Assembly: GCA_033763395.1 (NCBI GenBank)
Contig: JANRKQ010000116.1
Coordinates: forward strand, 1-64,000
Direction of reading: 5' to 3'
Length of the DNA stretch: 64,000 bases
Source: Xiheimicrobium sp033763395
GTDB taxonomy: Bacteria > Myxococcota > Myxococcia > Myxococcales > Myxococcaceae
The notes beneath the pieces were generated by a model, which was not told the origin of the DNA, searched no databases, and saw only the letters and a program-made list of their open reading frames with translations. This document shows positions 7,909 through 17,974 of the stretch, piece by piece (positions within the stretch are counted from its first letter, which is position 1; each line of letters begins with the position of its first letter). The translations under genes and the position numbers were made by a program.

Positions 7909-8954
7909 CGCCGTGGCGCTTCACCTTCCTTGGGTACAAACTCGGCCTCGCGCAGCCGGCGTTCCTCGCGCTCGTGCCGCTGGTGCTGCTGGTGGGCCTG
8001 GTGGTGCTCTTCCTCGCGCTGCGGCGCACCACCGCGCTCTCGCGTGTCATTCCCGGCCGGCTGGCGTCCACGCTCGCGCCCGGTGTGTCGACGCTGCTCC
8101 CGCTCTTTCAGCGCACGTCCCAGCTCGCTGCGTTGACCTGCTTCGCCCTCGCGCTCGCCCAGCCGCAGTGTGGGGAGAAGGCCGAGGTAGTGAAGCGCCG
8201 CGGCATCGACGTGGTGGTGGCGCTCGATGCGTCGAAGTCGATGCTCGCCCGCGATGTCGCGCCGTCTCGCCTCGAGCGCGCCCGGCTGGAGTTGTCGACG
8301 CTCCTCGACGAGCTCAAGGGCGATCGGGTCGCCGTCATCGCCTTCGCCGGAGACGCCTTCATCCAGTGCCCGCTCACGAGCGACTACGGCGCCGCACGCA
8401 TCTTCCTCCGCGCCATCGATCCCGCGCAGATGCCCCAGGGCGGCACCAACATCGGCTCCGCGCTGCTGCTCGCCCGCCAGGTGTTCGACAACGCCGACCG
8501 CGGCTCGAAGGACAAGGTGGTGGTGCTGCTCTCGGACGGTGAAGATCTCTCGGGCGCCATCGACGAGGGCATCACCGCGCTCAAGGAGATCGACGCCAAA
8601 GTGCTCGCCATCGGCATCGGCAGCGAGCAGGGCGAGCCCATTCCCGTGGTGTCGGAGAACGGCGACGTCGTCGGCTACAAGAAGGACGAGAACGGCGTCA
8701 CCGTCATCACCCGGCTCGATCGCGCCGGCCTCACCCGCGTCGCGAAGGACACCGGCGGCGACTTCTTCTACCAGGCGCGCGGCGTCGCCGTGCCCGACGT
8801 GGTGAAGGTGATCGACACGCTCCAGAAGGCCGAGCTCGAGAGCCGCCTCACCATGAAGTATGGAGAGATCTTCCAGCCCTTCGTGGCCCTGGGCCTGCTC
8901 TTCTTCGCGCTGTCGATGCTCATCGTCCCCTCGTGGAGGTGGGCGAGGTCATGA
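7905..8954 (+). CDS. VWA-domain membrane protein (BatB-like)
   Basis: 349 residues from GTG 7905, chosen because it overlaps the previous stop as GTGA and starts just before the first membrane helix (VTPWRFTFLGYKLGLAQPAF). Two N-terminal helices are followed by a VWA domain with D-A-S-K-S-M and a L-L-S-D-G-E-D block. A short C-terminal helix (PFVALGLLFFALSMLIV) closes it. A paralogue of the gene before it; the two probably work together. An earlier in-frame ATG at 7833 lies inside the upstream gene and is not used in this reading. Confidence 0.85.
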   Translation: MTPWRFTFLGYKLGLAQPAFLALVPLVLLVGLVVLFLALRRTTALSRVIPGRLASTLAPGVSTLLPLFQRTSQLAALTCFALALAQPQCGEKAEVVKRRGIDVVVALDASKSMLARDVAPSRLERARLELSTLLDELKGDRVAVIAFAGDAFIQCPLTSDYGAARIFLRAIDPAQMPQGGTNIGSALLLARQVFDNADRGSKDKVVVLLSDGEDLSGAIDEGITALKEIDAKVLAIGIGSEQGEPIPVVSENGDVVGYKKDENGVTVITRLDRAGLTRVAKDTGGDFFYQARGVAVPDVVKVIDTLQKAELESRLTMKYGEIFQPFVALGLLFFALSMLIVPSWRWARS

Positions 8955-9934
8955 AGCGCCTGTGGCTCGTCGTTCCGCTCGTGCTCGCGCAGGCCATGGG
9001 GCCGCTCGAGAAGAACCAGGACGACATCGGCGAAGGCATGGCCGCGTACGAAGCGGGCGACTACGAGCGCGCGCTGTCGGCGTTCGAGCGGGCCCAGAAG
9101 GAGCACGGTACCGATCCCCGCGTGCACTACAACCGGGGCCTCGCGCTGCACCGGCTCGGGCGCACCGACGAGGCGAAGGCGGCCTTCGGGCGCGCGCAGG
9201 AGCTCGACCGCTCCGGCGAGTACGAGGCGCGCATTCGCTACAACCTCGGCACCATCGCGGCGGTGAATGGCCAGAAAGAAGAGGCCGTGCGCGAGTTCCG
9301 CAAGGCGCTCCGGAAGGACCCGTTCGATTCGCTCTCGCGTCACAACCTCGAGGTGCTGCTGCGCGACCTGCCACCGAAGGAGCAGAAGGGCCCCGATGGC
9401 GGCGCCGATGGTGGGAACGACGGCGGCAAACCAGACGCCGGGCCGGACGGTGGCACGCGCGACGGCGGCAGTGACGGTGGCACGAGCGACGGCGGACGAG
9501 ACGGTGGGGATACGGACGGTGGGGTGCAGCCTGACGGAGGCTCAGACGGAGGCTTGCAGGACGGCGGGCAACCCCGCGACGGTGGGCCCGGTGACGGCGG
9601 CCAGGGTGATGGTGGGCAAGGCGACGGCGGCCAGCGCGACGGCGGGAAGAACGACTCGTCTCAAGGACAGGACGGCGGCAGTGATGGAGGCCAGGGCGAT
9701 GCAGGCCAGAACCCCAGCCCCCAGGGAGGCACCGATGGCGGTAGCGACGGCGGGCAGCCTCAGTCGTCCGATGGGGGTGTCTCTCCCGCCGAGCTGGGCC
9801 TCACCGATGGCGGCATGTCGGCGCAGGAAGCCGAGAAACTGTTGGAACCGCTCAAGCGCAACGAGAAGAATCTCCAGCTCTGGCGCTTCCGCCAGAAGAC
9901 CCAGAAGAACGATGCCAATGGCAAGGACTGGTAG
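8951..9934 (+). CDS. TPR protein with Asp-Gly-Gly-rich linker (BatC-like)
   Basis: 327 residues from ATG 8951 (ATGA overlap with the previous stop). A signal peptide (MKRLWLVVPLVLAQA) is followed by three to four TPR units (residues about 25-145: YEAGDYERALSAFERAQ, HYNRGLALHRLGRTDEAKAA). Then comes a 130-residue tract made almost wholly of D-G-G, D-G-G-x and Q-x-D-G-G motifs, and a short C-terminal segment. In myxobacterial exported proteins such D-G-G tracts are common spacers. TPRs suggest a periplasmic scaffold for the VWA partners. Confidence 0.8.
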   Translation: MKRLWLVVPLVLAQAMGPLEKNQDDIGEGMAAYEAGDYERALSAFERAQKEHGTDPRVHYNRGLALHRLGRTDEAKAAFGRAQELDRSGEYEARIRYNLGTIAAVNGQKEEAVREFRKALRKDPFDSLSRHNLEVLLRDLPPKEQKGPDGGADGGNDGGKPDAGPDGGTRDGGSDGGTSDGGRDGGDTDGGVQPDGGSDGGLQDGGQPRDGGPGDGGQGDGGQGDGGQRDGGKNDSSQGQDGGSDGGQGDAGQNPSPQGGTDGGSDGGQPQSSDGGVSPAELGLTDGGMSAQEAEKLLEPLKRNEKNLQLWRFRQKTQKNDANGKDW

Positions 9935-11792
9935 CGCGCTCGCCATCGCTTGGGTGCTCTGTGCGGCCGCGCCGGCGCTGGCCGCCGAGCTCGAGTTCTA
10001 CATGACGGTCGACCGCAACAAGGTCGGCACCGAAGACACGTTTCGGTGTGAGATCGTCGTCAGCAATGCGCCCGAAGGCGCCGTGGTGCAGTTCCCCGCG
10101 CCGAACGACTTCGAGGTGCTCTCCCGCTCCGAGTCGACCCAGATGAGCTACTCGGTCGGCGCCGGCGGCATGGGGCAGATCAAGCAGGTGCGGAAGTACA
10201 CGCTCGTCTTGCGCGCGACCCGCGCCGGAACCCTCACCATTCCCGCGGCCGGGCTGCAGACCGCGAGCCGCACCTACAAGAGCGAGGCGATCAAGCTCGA
10301 GGTGGTGCCTGGCCGGCTCGCGCCGGATCCACGCACCCAGCGAAGGGCTCCGCCGCAAAACCCGTTCGGCCTGCCGCCAGGGTTCCCGCCCGGGCTCTTC
10401 GGAGACGACGACGACACCGCGCCGCCCGGCGCCAATCCGTTCGATCCCTTCGGCGACGACGAGCCGTCGATTCCGCGCAGCGACTCGGATCTGTTCCTGC
10501 GCGCGTCGATCGATCGCCCCGAGGTGTACGTCGGCGAGCAGGTGACGTTGTCGCTGTACATCTACTCGCGCATCGACCTCATGGGCGTGGACTCGGTCAT
10601 CATGCCCAAGCTCGAGGGCTTCCTCGCGCAGGACATCGCCTCACCCACCAACCTCGCTCCCGAGACGCGAACCCTGGGCGGCGTGCCGTACCGCGCGTAC
10701 CTCTTGCGCTCGAAGGCGCTCTTCCCGCTCAAGCCCGGAGACGTCGCCATCGAGCCCGCCGAGTCCGACATCTCGTCGGGCGTCTTCCCCTTCTCCGGCC
10801 GGAAGATCCACCGCAAGAGCAACGCGCTGACGCTCAAGGTGAAGCCGCTGCCCGCGGGCGCCGGCAACGTGGGCCGCTGGAGGCTCTCGTCGACGGTGAA
10901 CCAGACCGACGTCGCCCTCGGCGAGCCGGTGCAGCTCAAGCTGATCCTCGAAGGCCGCGGGAACCTGAAGGCCGTGACGTTGCCGAAGCTCGAGGCGCCT
11001 TCGGCCCTGCGCGTTTTCGATCCGCAGCAGACCGAGAAGTCCACCGTGGTGAAGAACCAGGTCGGCGGGACGCGCACCGTCGAGTACGTGCTGGTGCCAC
11101 AGCAGACCGGCACCTTCACCGTACCGGGGCTCACGCTCGAGTACTTCGACCCCGAGACGCAGAAGGTCGAGTCGAGCGCCGTCGACCCCGTCACCGTCAC
11201 CGTGCGCCCGTCAGGAACCGGCGCGCAGGCCACGCAGGTGCCGACGAACGGCAGCCCCACGGAGCCCTCGGCCCGCAACCAGCTCGTCGGCGGCGGCCTC
11301 AAGCCGCTGCGCAACACCGCGACGTTCTCGGAGCCGAAGCCCCCCGCGTGGAGTCGCCCCGCTTTTCCCTGGCTGGCACTGGGTCCCGTCGCGCTCGGGC
11401 TCGTGCTCGGCGCGGTGGCGCTGGTGCGTGGTCAGCTCGGCCAGGAAGACGCAGCGCAACGTCGCGAGCGGCAGGCGAAGGCGGCACGCAGACGGCTCGC
11501 CCAGGCCGAGAAGGTCTCGGCGTCGGGGAGCACCGCCGACTTCTATGCCGAGGTCGACAAGGCCCTGCGCAGCTTCCTCGAGGCCCGCCTGGGCCAGCCC
11601 GTGACAGGTCTCACGCGCCCGCAGCTCGACGAGGCGATGCAGGGCGCCAGGGTGCCCGATGACGTGCGCGCGCGCGTGCTGGGCGTCTTCGAGACGTGCG
11701 ATCTCGGCCGGTACGCGCCCGGCATGGGTGACGCCGCCGCCCGCCGCCGCGCCCTCGACGACGCCGCGCACGCGATGGAGGTGTGGCCGTGA
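9912..11792 (+). CDS. BatD protein (oxygen tolerance family)
   Basis: 626 residues from ATG 9912 (an ATG at 9918 is equally possible); both lie inside the end of the TPR gene. A signal peptide is followed by several Ig-like periplasmic domains (E-F-Y-M-T-V-D-R-N-K-V-G near the start, repeated as RASIDRPEVYVGEQVTLSLY and NQTDVALGEPVQLKLILEG). A membrane helix lies at about 488-508, then a cytoplasmic helical domain with a charged segment. This is the full-length BatD of the operon; the gene at 5910 is a shorter relative. The role is envelope-associated; the biochemical function is not known. Confidence 0.85.
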   Translation: MPMARTGSALAIAWVLCAAAPALAAELEFYMTVDRNKVGTEDTFRCEIVVSNAPEGAVVQFPAPNDFEVLSRSESTQMSYSVGAGGMGQIKQVRKYTLVLRATRAGTLTIPAAGLQTASRTYKSEAIKLEVVPGRLAPDPRTQRRAPPQNPFGLPPGFPPGLFGDDDDTAPPGANPFDPFGDDEPSIPRSDSDLFLRASIDRPEVYVGEQVTLSLYIYSRIDLMGVDSVIMPKLEGFLAQDIASPTNLAPETRTLGGVPYRAYLLRSKALFPLKPGDVAIEPAESDISSGVFPFSGRKIHRKSNALTLKVKPLPAGAGNVGRWRLSSTVNQTDVALGEPVQLKLILEGRGNLKAVTLPKLEAPSALRVFDPQQTEKSTVVKNQVGGTRTVEYVLVPQQTGTFTVPGLTLEYFDPETQKVESSAVDPVTVTVRPSGTGAQATQVPTNGSPTEPSARNQLVGGGLKPLRNTATFSEPKPPAWSRPAFPWLALGPVALGLVLGAVALVRGQLGQEDAAQRRERQAKAARRRLAQAEKVSASGSTADFYAEVDKALRSFLEARLGQPVTGLTRPQLDEAMQGARVPDDVRARVLGVFETCDLGRYAPGMGDAAARRRALDDAAHAMEVWP

Positions 11793-12517
11793 GTGCGCTC
11801 CTCGCCGCGCTGGTGCTCGCGTACACGCCGCAGGAGGCCCAGGCGCTCTTCGTCGAGGCCAACGACGCCTACTACCGGCAGGACTACAAGGCGGCGATCG
11901 AGAAGTATGAGCGGTTGCTCCAGGCGGGGCGAGGTGGCCCCGACGTGCTCTTCAACCTCGGCACCGCGCACCTCGCGTCGAATGAGCTGGGGCCCGCCAT
12001 GCTCTACCTGACGCGCGCCCAGCGCCTGTCCAACGACGACGACATCGCCGCGCAGCTCGCCGTCGCGCAGCAGCGGCAGGTCGATCAGGTGGTGGGCGCC
12101 AACGAGGCCGTGCCCTTCCTCGAGCGGGTCGCCCGCGCCATCAACGAGCCCATCGTGACGGTGGCCTTCATCTCGACCTTCTGGCTCGCCTTCGTGCTGA
12201 CGGTGCTGTGGCTGCGCCGAGAGCCCGGCCGTCGCCTCGCGCTCGGGCTCGTCACGGCGGTGGTGAGCGTCGCGGCCGTGACGCTGGGCGCGGGCGTGGC
12301 CACGCACGCCTGGGTCGCCCACTCGGTGTCCGAGGCCGTCGTCATGGCCGCCACCGCCCCGGCGCGGGAAGCGCCCAGCGACAACGGCCGCGTCTCGTTC
12401 GAGGTGCACGCCGGCCTGCTGGTGCGGGTGATGGAAGACACGGGCCGATTCGTTCGAATCCGGTTACCGAACGCGCTCGAAGGCTGGGTCGAAAAGGGCC
12501 AGGTGACGTCACTGTGA
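11789..12517 (+). CDS. TPR and SH3-like membrane protein (BatE-like)
   Basis: 242 residues from GTG 11789 (GTGA overlap with the BatD stop); a GTG at 11783 would add two residues. A signal-like start is followed by TPR units (Q-E-A-Q-A-L-F-V-E-A-N-D-A-Y-Y-R and P-D-V-L-F-N-L-G-T-A-H). Two membrane helices lie at about 128-150 and 158-178. The C-terminal 60 residues have the fold pattern of a bacterial SH3 domain (V-H-A-G-L-L-V-R-V-M-E-D-T, then L-E-G-W-V-E-K-G-Q-V). Last gene of the Bat operon; the ABC ATPase follows with a GTGA/ATG start. Confidence 0.8.
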   Translation: MSALLAALVLAYTPQEAQALFVEANDAYYRQDYKAAIEKYERLLQAGRGGPDVLFNLGTAHLASNELGPAMLYLTRAQRLSNDDDIAAQLAVAQQRQVDQVVGANEAVPFLERVARAINEPIVTVAFISTFWLAFVLTVLWLRREPGRRLALGLVTAVVSVAAVTLGAGVATHAWVAHSVSEAVVMAATAPAREAPSDNGRVSFEVHAGLLVRVMEDTGRFVRIRLPNALEGWVEKGQVTSL

Positions 12518-12519
12518 GC

Positions 12520-13209
<690 letters not shown>

Positions 13210-13311
13210 CTCATCCACGTTGGGCAGCGATCACGGCTTGGACGACTGACCAGCGGGCAGGTATACACCCCAAACAACGGGGGGTTCACCAGTCGCAAGG
13301 GAACCCAGACA

Positions 13312-13674
13312 GTGGTCCGCATCACTCCAGACGTCGGTCGCAACATCCTCCTCCTCGAGCTGTCCGGGCGCCCCACCGCGGCGGATGCCTCACACGCCGA
13401 GGCGCTGCTCCGGGAAGCCATCATGCGCCTTCGCGCGCCCTTCGACGTCCTGTCGGACGTCAGAGGGCTCGAGTCCCTCGATGACCTGCCGCTCGCGGAC
13501 GCCAAACGCGTCGGTGAGGTGCTCACGAAGGCGAAAGTGCGGCGCGTGGTGCGCGTGGTGGGCAAGTCGAGCGCCGCCGCGATTCAGATGGAGCGCATCG
13601 CCCGGCTGCTCGGCCACTCGGCGCACCTGGCCTTTTCGCGGGAAGAGGCCGAGAGCCTGCTCTCGCAGCGCTGA
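13312..13674 (+). CDS. Small protein, STAS/SpoIIAA-like
   Basis: 120 residues from GTG 13312 with AAGGGA upstream. Alternating strands and helices (NILLLELSGRPTAADASHAE, then FDVLSDVRGLESL and VRRVVRVVGKSSAAAIQM) fit the SpoIIAA-like/STAS fold of regulatory and lipid-interacting proteins. There is no DSxG phosphorylation motif, so an anti-sigma antagonist role is not supported. It sits between an ABC ATPase and its probable permease. Confidence 0.5.
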   Translation: MVRITPDVGRNILLLELSGRPTAADASHAEALLREAIMRLRAPFDVLSDVRGLESLDDLPLADAKRVGEVLTKAKVRRVVRVVGKSSAAAIQMERIARLLGHSAHLAFSREEAESLLSQR

Positions 13675-13906
13675 CGGTCGCGCTCGCTCCTCAAGACGTC
13701 ACGGTTTCGTGTCTCGGGCGGCGCCTCGCCGGCGAGTCGTCTCCGTGACGAGAGCCCTCGATTCGAGCCTGGACCGACGTCGTCGCGGACGTCTGGTATC
13801 GCTGGCTCGAGCGGAGCCTCGTCGCGCGCGCGGGGGCCAGCCGGCTGTTCGCGTCGTCGCCGCTGACGAAGGCGCGGCTCGCCCCACCAACCCGACCATC
13901 ACGTCG

Positions 13907-14449
13907 TCACCGCAGCGCGCAGTGGAGCGGAATCGTCGCGCCCCGAATCAGCAGCTCGAGCGACGTCGCGCCCCTTCGCACGGCGGCGTCCGGCGCCCCG
14001 TCTTCGTCGAGGTCGAAGGTCGCAAGCGATTGGCGGGCCATCACCGGAGGCAGGCGCGCGGGCGTCGGAGCGACCAATCGAACGAGCGCCACCACGCCGT
14101 CGTCACCCGCCTCGAGCGTCAGCACGTTCGTATCGACCGCCACCACCGCCTCGGGCAACACCCACGCCCCCGCCTCGTCCTCGCAGGTTCGTTTCGTGGA
14201 GAAGGCGGGGGCGTCGAGCACCACCCGGTTGCCCTGACGGTCGACCACCTCGAGGCGGAGATCGGTGCGCGCGGCGTGGGCGAGGGCGGCGTCCTTTCGC
14301 CACGCGCGGGGGAACTGCACCACCACCGTGCCGGGCTTGCGGTGGAGCCGAGCGACACCGACATCTCCCGCTGAAAGTGGCCCCGCTGGAGCGCCCACCT
14401 GGGCGAAGGCGGGTGCGGCGGTGAAGAGAACGAGGAGCAAGGGTCGCAC
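13907..14449 (-). CDS. Exported protein of unknown function
   Basis: 180 residues from GTG 14449, chosen because it gives a tight signal peptide (VRPLLLVLFTAAPAFAQ); the ATG at 14491 would precede it by 14 residues. The mature part is beta-rich with a D-L-D-E-D-G-A-P-D-A-A-V calcium-loop-like segment near the end, as in FG-GAP or VCBS repeats, but only one copy. Unrecognised. Opposite in direction to its neighbours, it interrupts the ABC transporter genes. Confidence 0.55.
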   Translation of the reverse strand: MRPLLLVLFTAAPAFAQVGAPAGPLSAGDVGVARLHRKPGTVVVQFPRAWRKDAALAHAARTDLRLEVVDRQGNRVVLDAPAFSTKRTCEDEAGAWVLPEAVVAVDTNVLTLEAGDDGVVALVRLVAPTPARLPPVMARQSLATFDLDEDGAPDAAVRRGATSLELLIRGATIPLHCALR

Positions 14450-14531
14450 ATCAGCGCTGATGCGCGCGCCAGCCGGGCCGTGCATCGCCACGCGAGCAAT
14501 CGGGGAATCGAGCAGTTACGGTGCCCGGCCG

Positions 14532-17096
14532 ATGTTGGCCCTCCTGCGCTTCGTGTCGTTTCGCCACCTCTTCGATGGCCCGCTGCGCACGGCGCTGACC
14601 GTGATGGGCGTGGCCGTCGGCGTCGCCACGCTGGTGGGCATCTCGTCCATCAACCGCTCCGTGATGACGGCGTTCCGGTCGACCATCGACACGGTCGCGG
14701 GGAAGGCCGACGTGTCCATCGCGGGCACGAGCGCCGGCTTTCCCGAGGAGCTGCTCGAGCAGGCCCGCGCCACGAAGGGCGTGCAGCACGCCGCTGGAAC
14801 GCTGACCGTCGTCGCGCCGGTGAAGGGCAGCCCCGGCGAGTCGCTCTACGTCATGGGCATCGACTTCCTCGACGACGGGTACTTCCGCTCGTACGAAGGC
14901 GTCGATCGCGACGTCGGCAAGCTCAACGACGATCTCGAGTTCCTCAACTCGACCGATCGCATGCTGGTGAGCGAGCGCTTCGCGAAGGCGCACGCGCTGA
15001 CGACGGGGGGGACCTTTCAGCTCGTCACGAAGGACGGCGTGAAGGACTTCGTCGTGCACGGGCTGCTGAAAGAGACGGGGCCCGTCACGGCGTTCGGAGG
15101 ATCCGTGGGCGTGATGTTCTTCGCGTCGGCGCAGGAGGCGTTCGGACGCGGCCGCGTGTTCGACCGCATCGACGTGAAGGTGGAGCCCACGGTGGGCTGG
15201 GAGCCGGTGGTGCGAGACCTCCGTGACACCTTCGGCGCGGGCTACGAGATCGACCGGCCCGACAGCCGCGGCGCGAGCGTCGAGACGATGGTGCGCAGCT
15301 TCCAGCTGGGCCTCAACCTCGGGAGCGCGGTGGCGCTGCTGGTGGGCGTCTTCCTCGTCTACAACACGGTGTCGATCAGCGTGCTCCAGCGGCGGCGTGA
15401 GATCGGCACCCTGCGCGCGCTCGGCACCACGAAGGCCAGCATTCGGGCGCTCTTCGGGCTCGAGGCGGTGCTGCTCGGCGCCATCGGGAGCGCCATCGGC
15501 GTGCCGTTCGGCCTGCTCGTCGGCCGGGGCGCCATCTCATGGGTCACCGACACCGTCTCACAGCTCTACGTGCGGGTGAACCCGAAGGACGTCGAGCTCG
15601 GCGTCGTCGAGGTGGCCAGCGGCGTCGCGCTCGGTGTCCTCGGGAGCCTCTTCGCGGCCATGCGGCCCGCCGTCATCGCCTCGGGCGTACAACCCGTCGA
15701 GGCGCTGCGGCGGGATGTCGCGGTGGGCGCTGGCGCCGTGCAGGTCCGGTCGTGGCCCACCTACGCCGGGCTCGGGCTGCTGGCGCTCGCGTGGCCCGCC
15801 ACGTTGGTTCCTCCGCCGGTCGAGAACCTGCCCATCGGCGGGTACCTCTGCATCTTCTTCATCTTGATGGGAGCCACGCTGCTGTCGCCGCTGTTGCTCC
15901 GGTATCTCAACCGCCCGCTCGCCGGGCCCGGGCAGGCGTTGTGGGGCATCTCGGGCCGCCTCGCTGCCGACAACTTCGCGCGCGCGCCCGTTCGTACGGC
16001 GGTCCCCGTCTCGGCGCTCTCGGTCGGCGTGGCAATGTCGATCACCATCGCGGCCTTCGTCGGGAGCTTTCAGCGCTCGGCGGAAGACTGGATTCGCCAG
16101 TCGATCCCCGCCGATCTCTTCGTCACCTCGTCTGCCAAGGTGGCCGGCGTGCAGAACCAGCCCATGGCCGCCTCGGTGGGCGACGCGCTGGAGCGCTTCG
16201 ATCACGTCGACGCGCTCGACCGGGTGCGCATCTTCCCCACCGACGTGCTGGGGCTGCGCATCTATGTCATCTCGCTCATCCCCGAGGTGTACGAGCGGCG
16301 GGGCAAGCCAACGGTGCTCGAGGGTCGCCTGCCGTCTCCAGAGGAGCGCGCGAAAGACGTCATCACCATCAGCGAGAACTTCGCGCGCCGCCGCAACCTC
16401 ACGGTGGGCAGCACCTTCCCCATCACGACTCCGACCGGCGTGCACACGTGGACCGTCGGCGCCGTCATCGTCGACTACACCTCTGACCAGGGCACGATCA
16501 TCATGGAGCGCCAGCACTTCGTGCGGCAGTTCAAGGACGATCAGGTCGACAGCTACCACGTGTACGTGGACGACTCGTCGAAGATCGAGGGGGTGCGCCA
16601 GCGCATCACCGAGCGCTTCGGGCGCGAGTTCGATCTCTACGTGCTGTCGAACGTCGAGCTGCGCGACGAGGCGATGAACCTGGTGGGCAGCGCCTTCAAG
16701 GTGACCTGGGCCATGGAGGTCGTCGCGGTGCTCCTGGCGCTCCTCGGCATCATCAACACCCTGCTGGCGGCGGTGCTCGACCGCACGAGAGAGATTGGCC
16801 TGCTCCGGGCCGTCGGCGCCGATCGAGGCCACGTGCTCAAGCTCTTCGCGGCCGAAGCGAGCTTCATCGGCCTCACGGGCGGCCTCATGGGCGTCGGTGT
16901 GGGGGCCCTCGTCGGCTACGTGCTCACGAAGATCGTCGGCGTGCAGGCCACCGGCTGGAACTTCCCGTACCTGTTCCCGACGACGACCGCGGTGCAGATG
17001 CTCCTGGTGGCCATCGTCGCGTCGACGCTCGCCGGGCTCTACCCCGCCCGCCGGGCCTCACGCCTCGACGTCGTCGAGGCCCTCGCCTACGAGTGA
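14532..17096 (+). CDS. FtsX/MacB-type ABC permease, duplicated core
   Basis: 854 residues from ATG 14532. The layout is a double FtsX permease: a helix at residues 15-40, a MacB-type periplasmic domain, three helices around 260-390, then a second set with a long helix, a second periplasmic domain and three terminal helices (LLGIINTLLAAVLDRTREIG, and G-L-Y-P-A-R-R-A-S-R-L near the end). The motif R-R-R-E-I-G-T-L-R-A-L-G occurs once and T-R-E-I-G-L-L-R-A-V-G once, one per half, as in proteins of the LolCE/MacB and YbbP group. Substrate unknown: lipids, lipoproteins or peptides. The partner ATPase is most likely at 12520. Confidence 0.85.
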   Translation: MLALLRFVSFRHLFDGPLRTALTVMGVAVGVATLVGISSINRSVMTAFRSTIDTVAGKADVSIAGTSAGFPEELLEQARATKGVQHAAGTLTVVAPVKGSPGESLYVMGIDFLDDGYFRSYEGVDRDVGKLNDDLEFLNSTDRMLVSERFAKAHALTTGGTFQLVTKDGVKDFVVHGLLKETGPVTAFGGSVGVMFFASAQEAFGRGRVFDRIDVKVEPTVGWEPVVRDLRDTFGAGYEIDRPDSRGASVETMVRSFQLGLNLGSAVALLVGVFLVYNTVSISVLQRRREIGTLRALGTTKASIRALFGLEAVLLGAIGSAIGVPFGLLVGRGAISWVTDTVSQLYVRVNPKDVELGVVEVASGVALGVLGSLFAAMRPAVIASGVQPVEALRRDVAVGAGAVQVRSWPTYAGLGLLALAWPATLVPPPVENLPIGGYLCIFFILMGATLLSPLLLRYLNRPLAGPGQALWGISGRLAADNFARAPVRTAVPVSALSVGVAMSITIAAFVGSFQRSAEDWIRQSIPADLFVTSSAKVAGVQNQPMAASVGDALERFDHVDALDRVRIFPTDVLGLRIYVISLIPEVYERRGKPTVLEGRLPSPEERAKDVITISENFARRRNLTVGSTFPITTPTGVHTWTVGAVIVDYTSDQGTIIMERQHFVRQFKDDQVDSYHVYVDDSSKIEGVRQRITERFGREFDLYVLSNVELRDEAMNLVGSAFKVTWAMEVVAVLLALLGIINTLLAAVLDRTREIGLLRAVGADRGHVLKLFAAEASFIGLTGGLMGVGVGALVGYVLTKIVGVQATGWNFPYLFPTTTAVQMLLVAIVASTLAGLYPARRASRLDVVEALAYE

Positions 17097-17158
17097 ATTC
17101 CAGTCGCGACGGAGAGGCGCTCAACCGCTGCGCCGTTTCGTCGTAAGCTCGAAGATCC

Positions 17159-17545
17159 ATGGGCGCGCCATTTCGCATCCTGGTGGTTGAAGACGAGCCC
17201 GTCATTCGTGAGCTCGTGCGCAGCCTCTTGAGCGAGTCTGAGGTCGAGGTCGAGTGCGCCGCGACCGGCGCCGAAGGGCTCAAGCTCGCGCGCACACAGG
17301 CGTTCGATCTCATCCTCCTCGACGTGGTGCTGCCCCAGCTCGACGGCATCACCGTCTGCCGCATGCTCAAGGCCGACCCGGGGACCGCGAAGGTGCCCCT
17401 CCACATGCTCACGGCCAAGGCCAAGAAGAGCGACGTCGAGGTGGCGATGAAGGCCGGCGCCGACGGCTACATTCACAAGCCGTTTCGGGGCGCCGAGCTG
17501 ATGGACCTGGTGTCGACCCTGCGGGCGCGCAAGGCCACCCCCTGA
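17159..17545 (+). CDS. Single-domain response regulator (CheY-like)
   Basis: 128 residues, a receiver domain only. The acidic pocket E-D-E at 11-13, phosphoacceptor Asp55 (in LILLDVVLP), a Thr in H-M-L-T-A-K and Lys in I-H-K-P-F are all present, so it should be phosphorylated by a histidine kinase. No output domain. It faces the PilZ gene tail to tail across four bases. No kinase is adjacent; the nearest is at 44473. Confidence 0.9.
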   Translation: MGAPFRILVVEDEPVIRELVRSLLSESEVEVECAATGAEGLKLARTQAFDLILLDVVLPQLDGITVCRMLKADPGTAKVPLHMLTAKAKKSDVEVAMKAGADGYIHKPFRGAELMDLVSTLRARKATP

Positions 17546-17548
17546 CGC

Positions 17549-17875
17549 TCACGGCAGCCGGGGGTGCAGGAAGCGCGCGAGCGCGAACATGTCGTCCCAG
17601 TCGAGCTGGTCGAACTCGATGGCGATCGCCTCTTCTTCCCGGCGGCGAACCGTCGCCTGGGTGACGACCTCGCGATCGTCGGGCAGCGGAATCGCCAGCG
17701 TGAGCCGCTCGTCCGACGAGACGAAGTCTCCCACGATGCGCAGGCCCTGCATCGACAGGTTGTCGGCCTTGGCGAGGACGGCCTTGCCCTGCGTGAAGAG
17801 CTTGACCATGAAGCCCGCCTCGACGCGGGGGTGATGGCGGGTGGGAGCGGGCGTCTGGGCGGTGATGGTGATCAT
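17549..17875 (-). CDS. PilZ-domain protein
   Basis: 108 residues from ATG 17875, with a Gly-Ala-Gly run upstream. The PilZ pattern is visible as R-H-H-P-R-V at the start and N-L-S-M-Q-G-L-R-I in the middle, the D/N-x-S-x-x-G block of c-di-GMP receptors. The usual leading R-x-x-x-R is R-H-H-P-R, so the binding residues look preserved. Probably a small c-di-GMP sensor for motility or exopolysaccharide; no target is adjacent. Confidence 0.75.
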   Translation of the reverse strand: MITITAQTPAPTRHHPRVEAGFMVKLFTQGKAVLAKADNLSMQGLRIVGDFVSSDERLTLAIPLPDDREVVTQATVRRREEEAIAIEFDQLDWDDMFALARFLHPRLP

Positions 17876-17974
17876 GCGTTCCTCGCGTCGGGTGTGGGCA
17901 ACAGCCGTGTCGAAGGATGGATCGGCCTGTCGCAGCCGCAATTTTTCGACGCGACGATCGGGGAACCCTCGAAC

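Noticed and set aside
13762..13906. Plus-strand gene fragment (W-T-D-V-V-A-D-V-W-Y-R-W-L-E-R)
   Set aside because: It reads like protein for about 50 residues but has no start, follows a stop, and runs into an opposite-strand gene; at most a remnant. The rest of 13675-13906 shows nothing.
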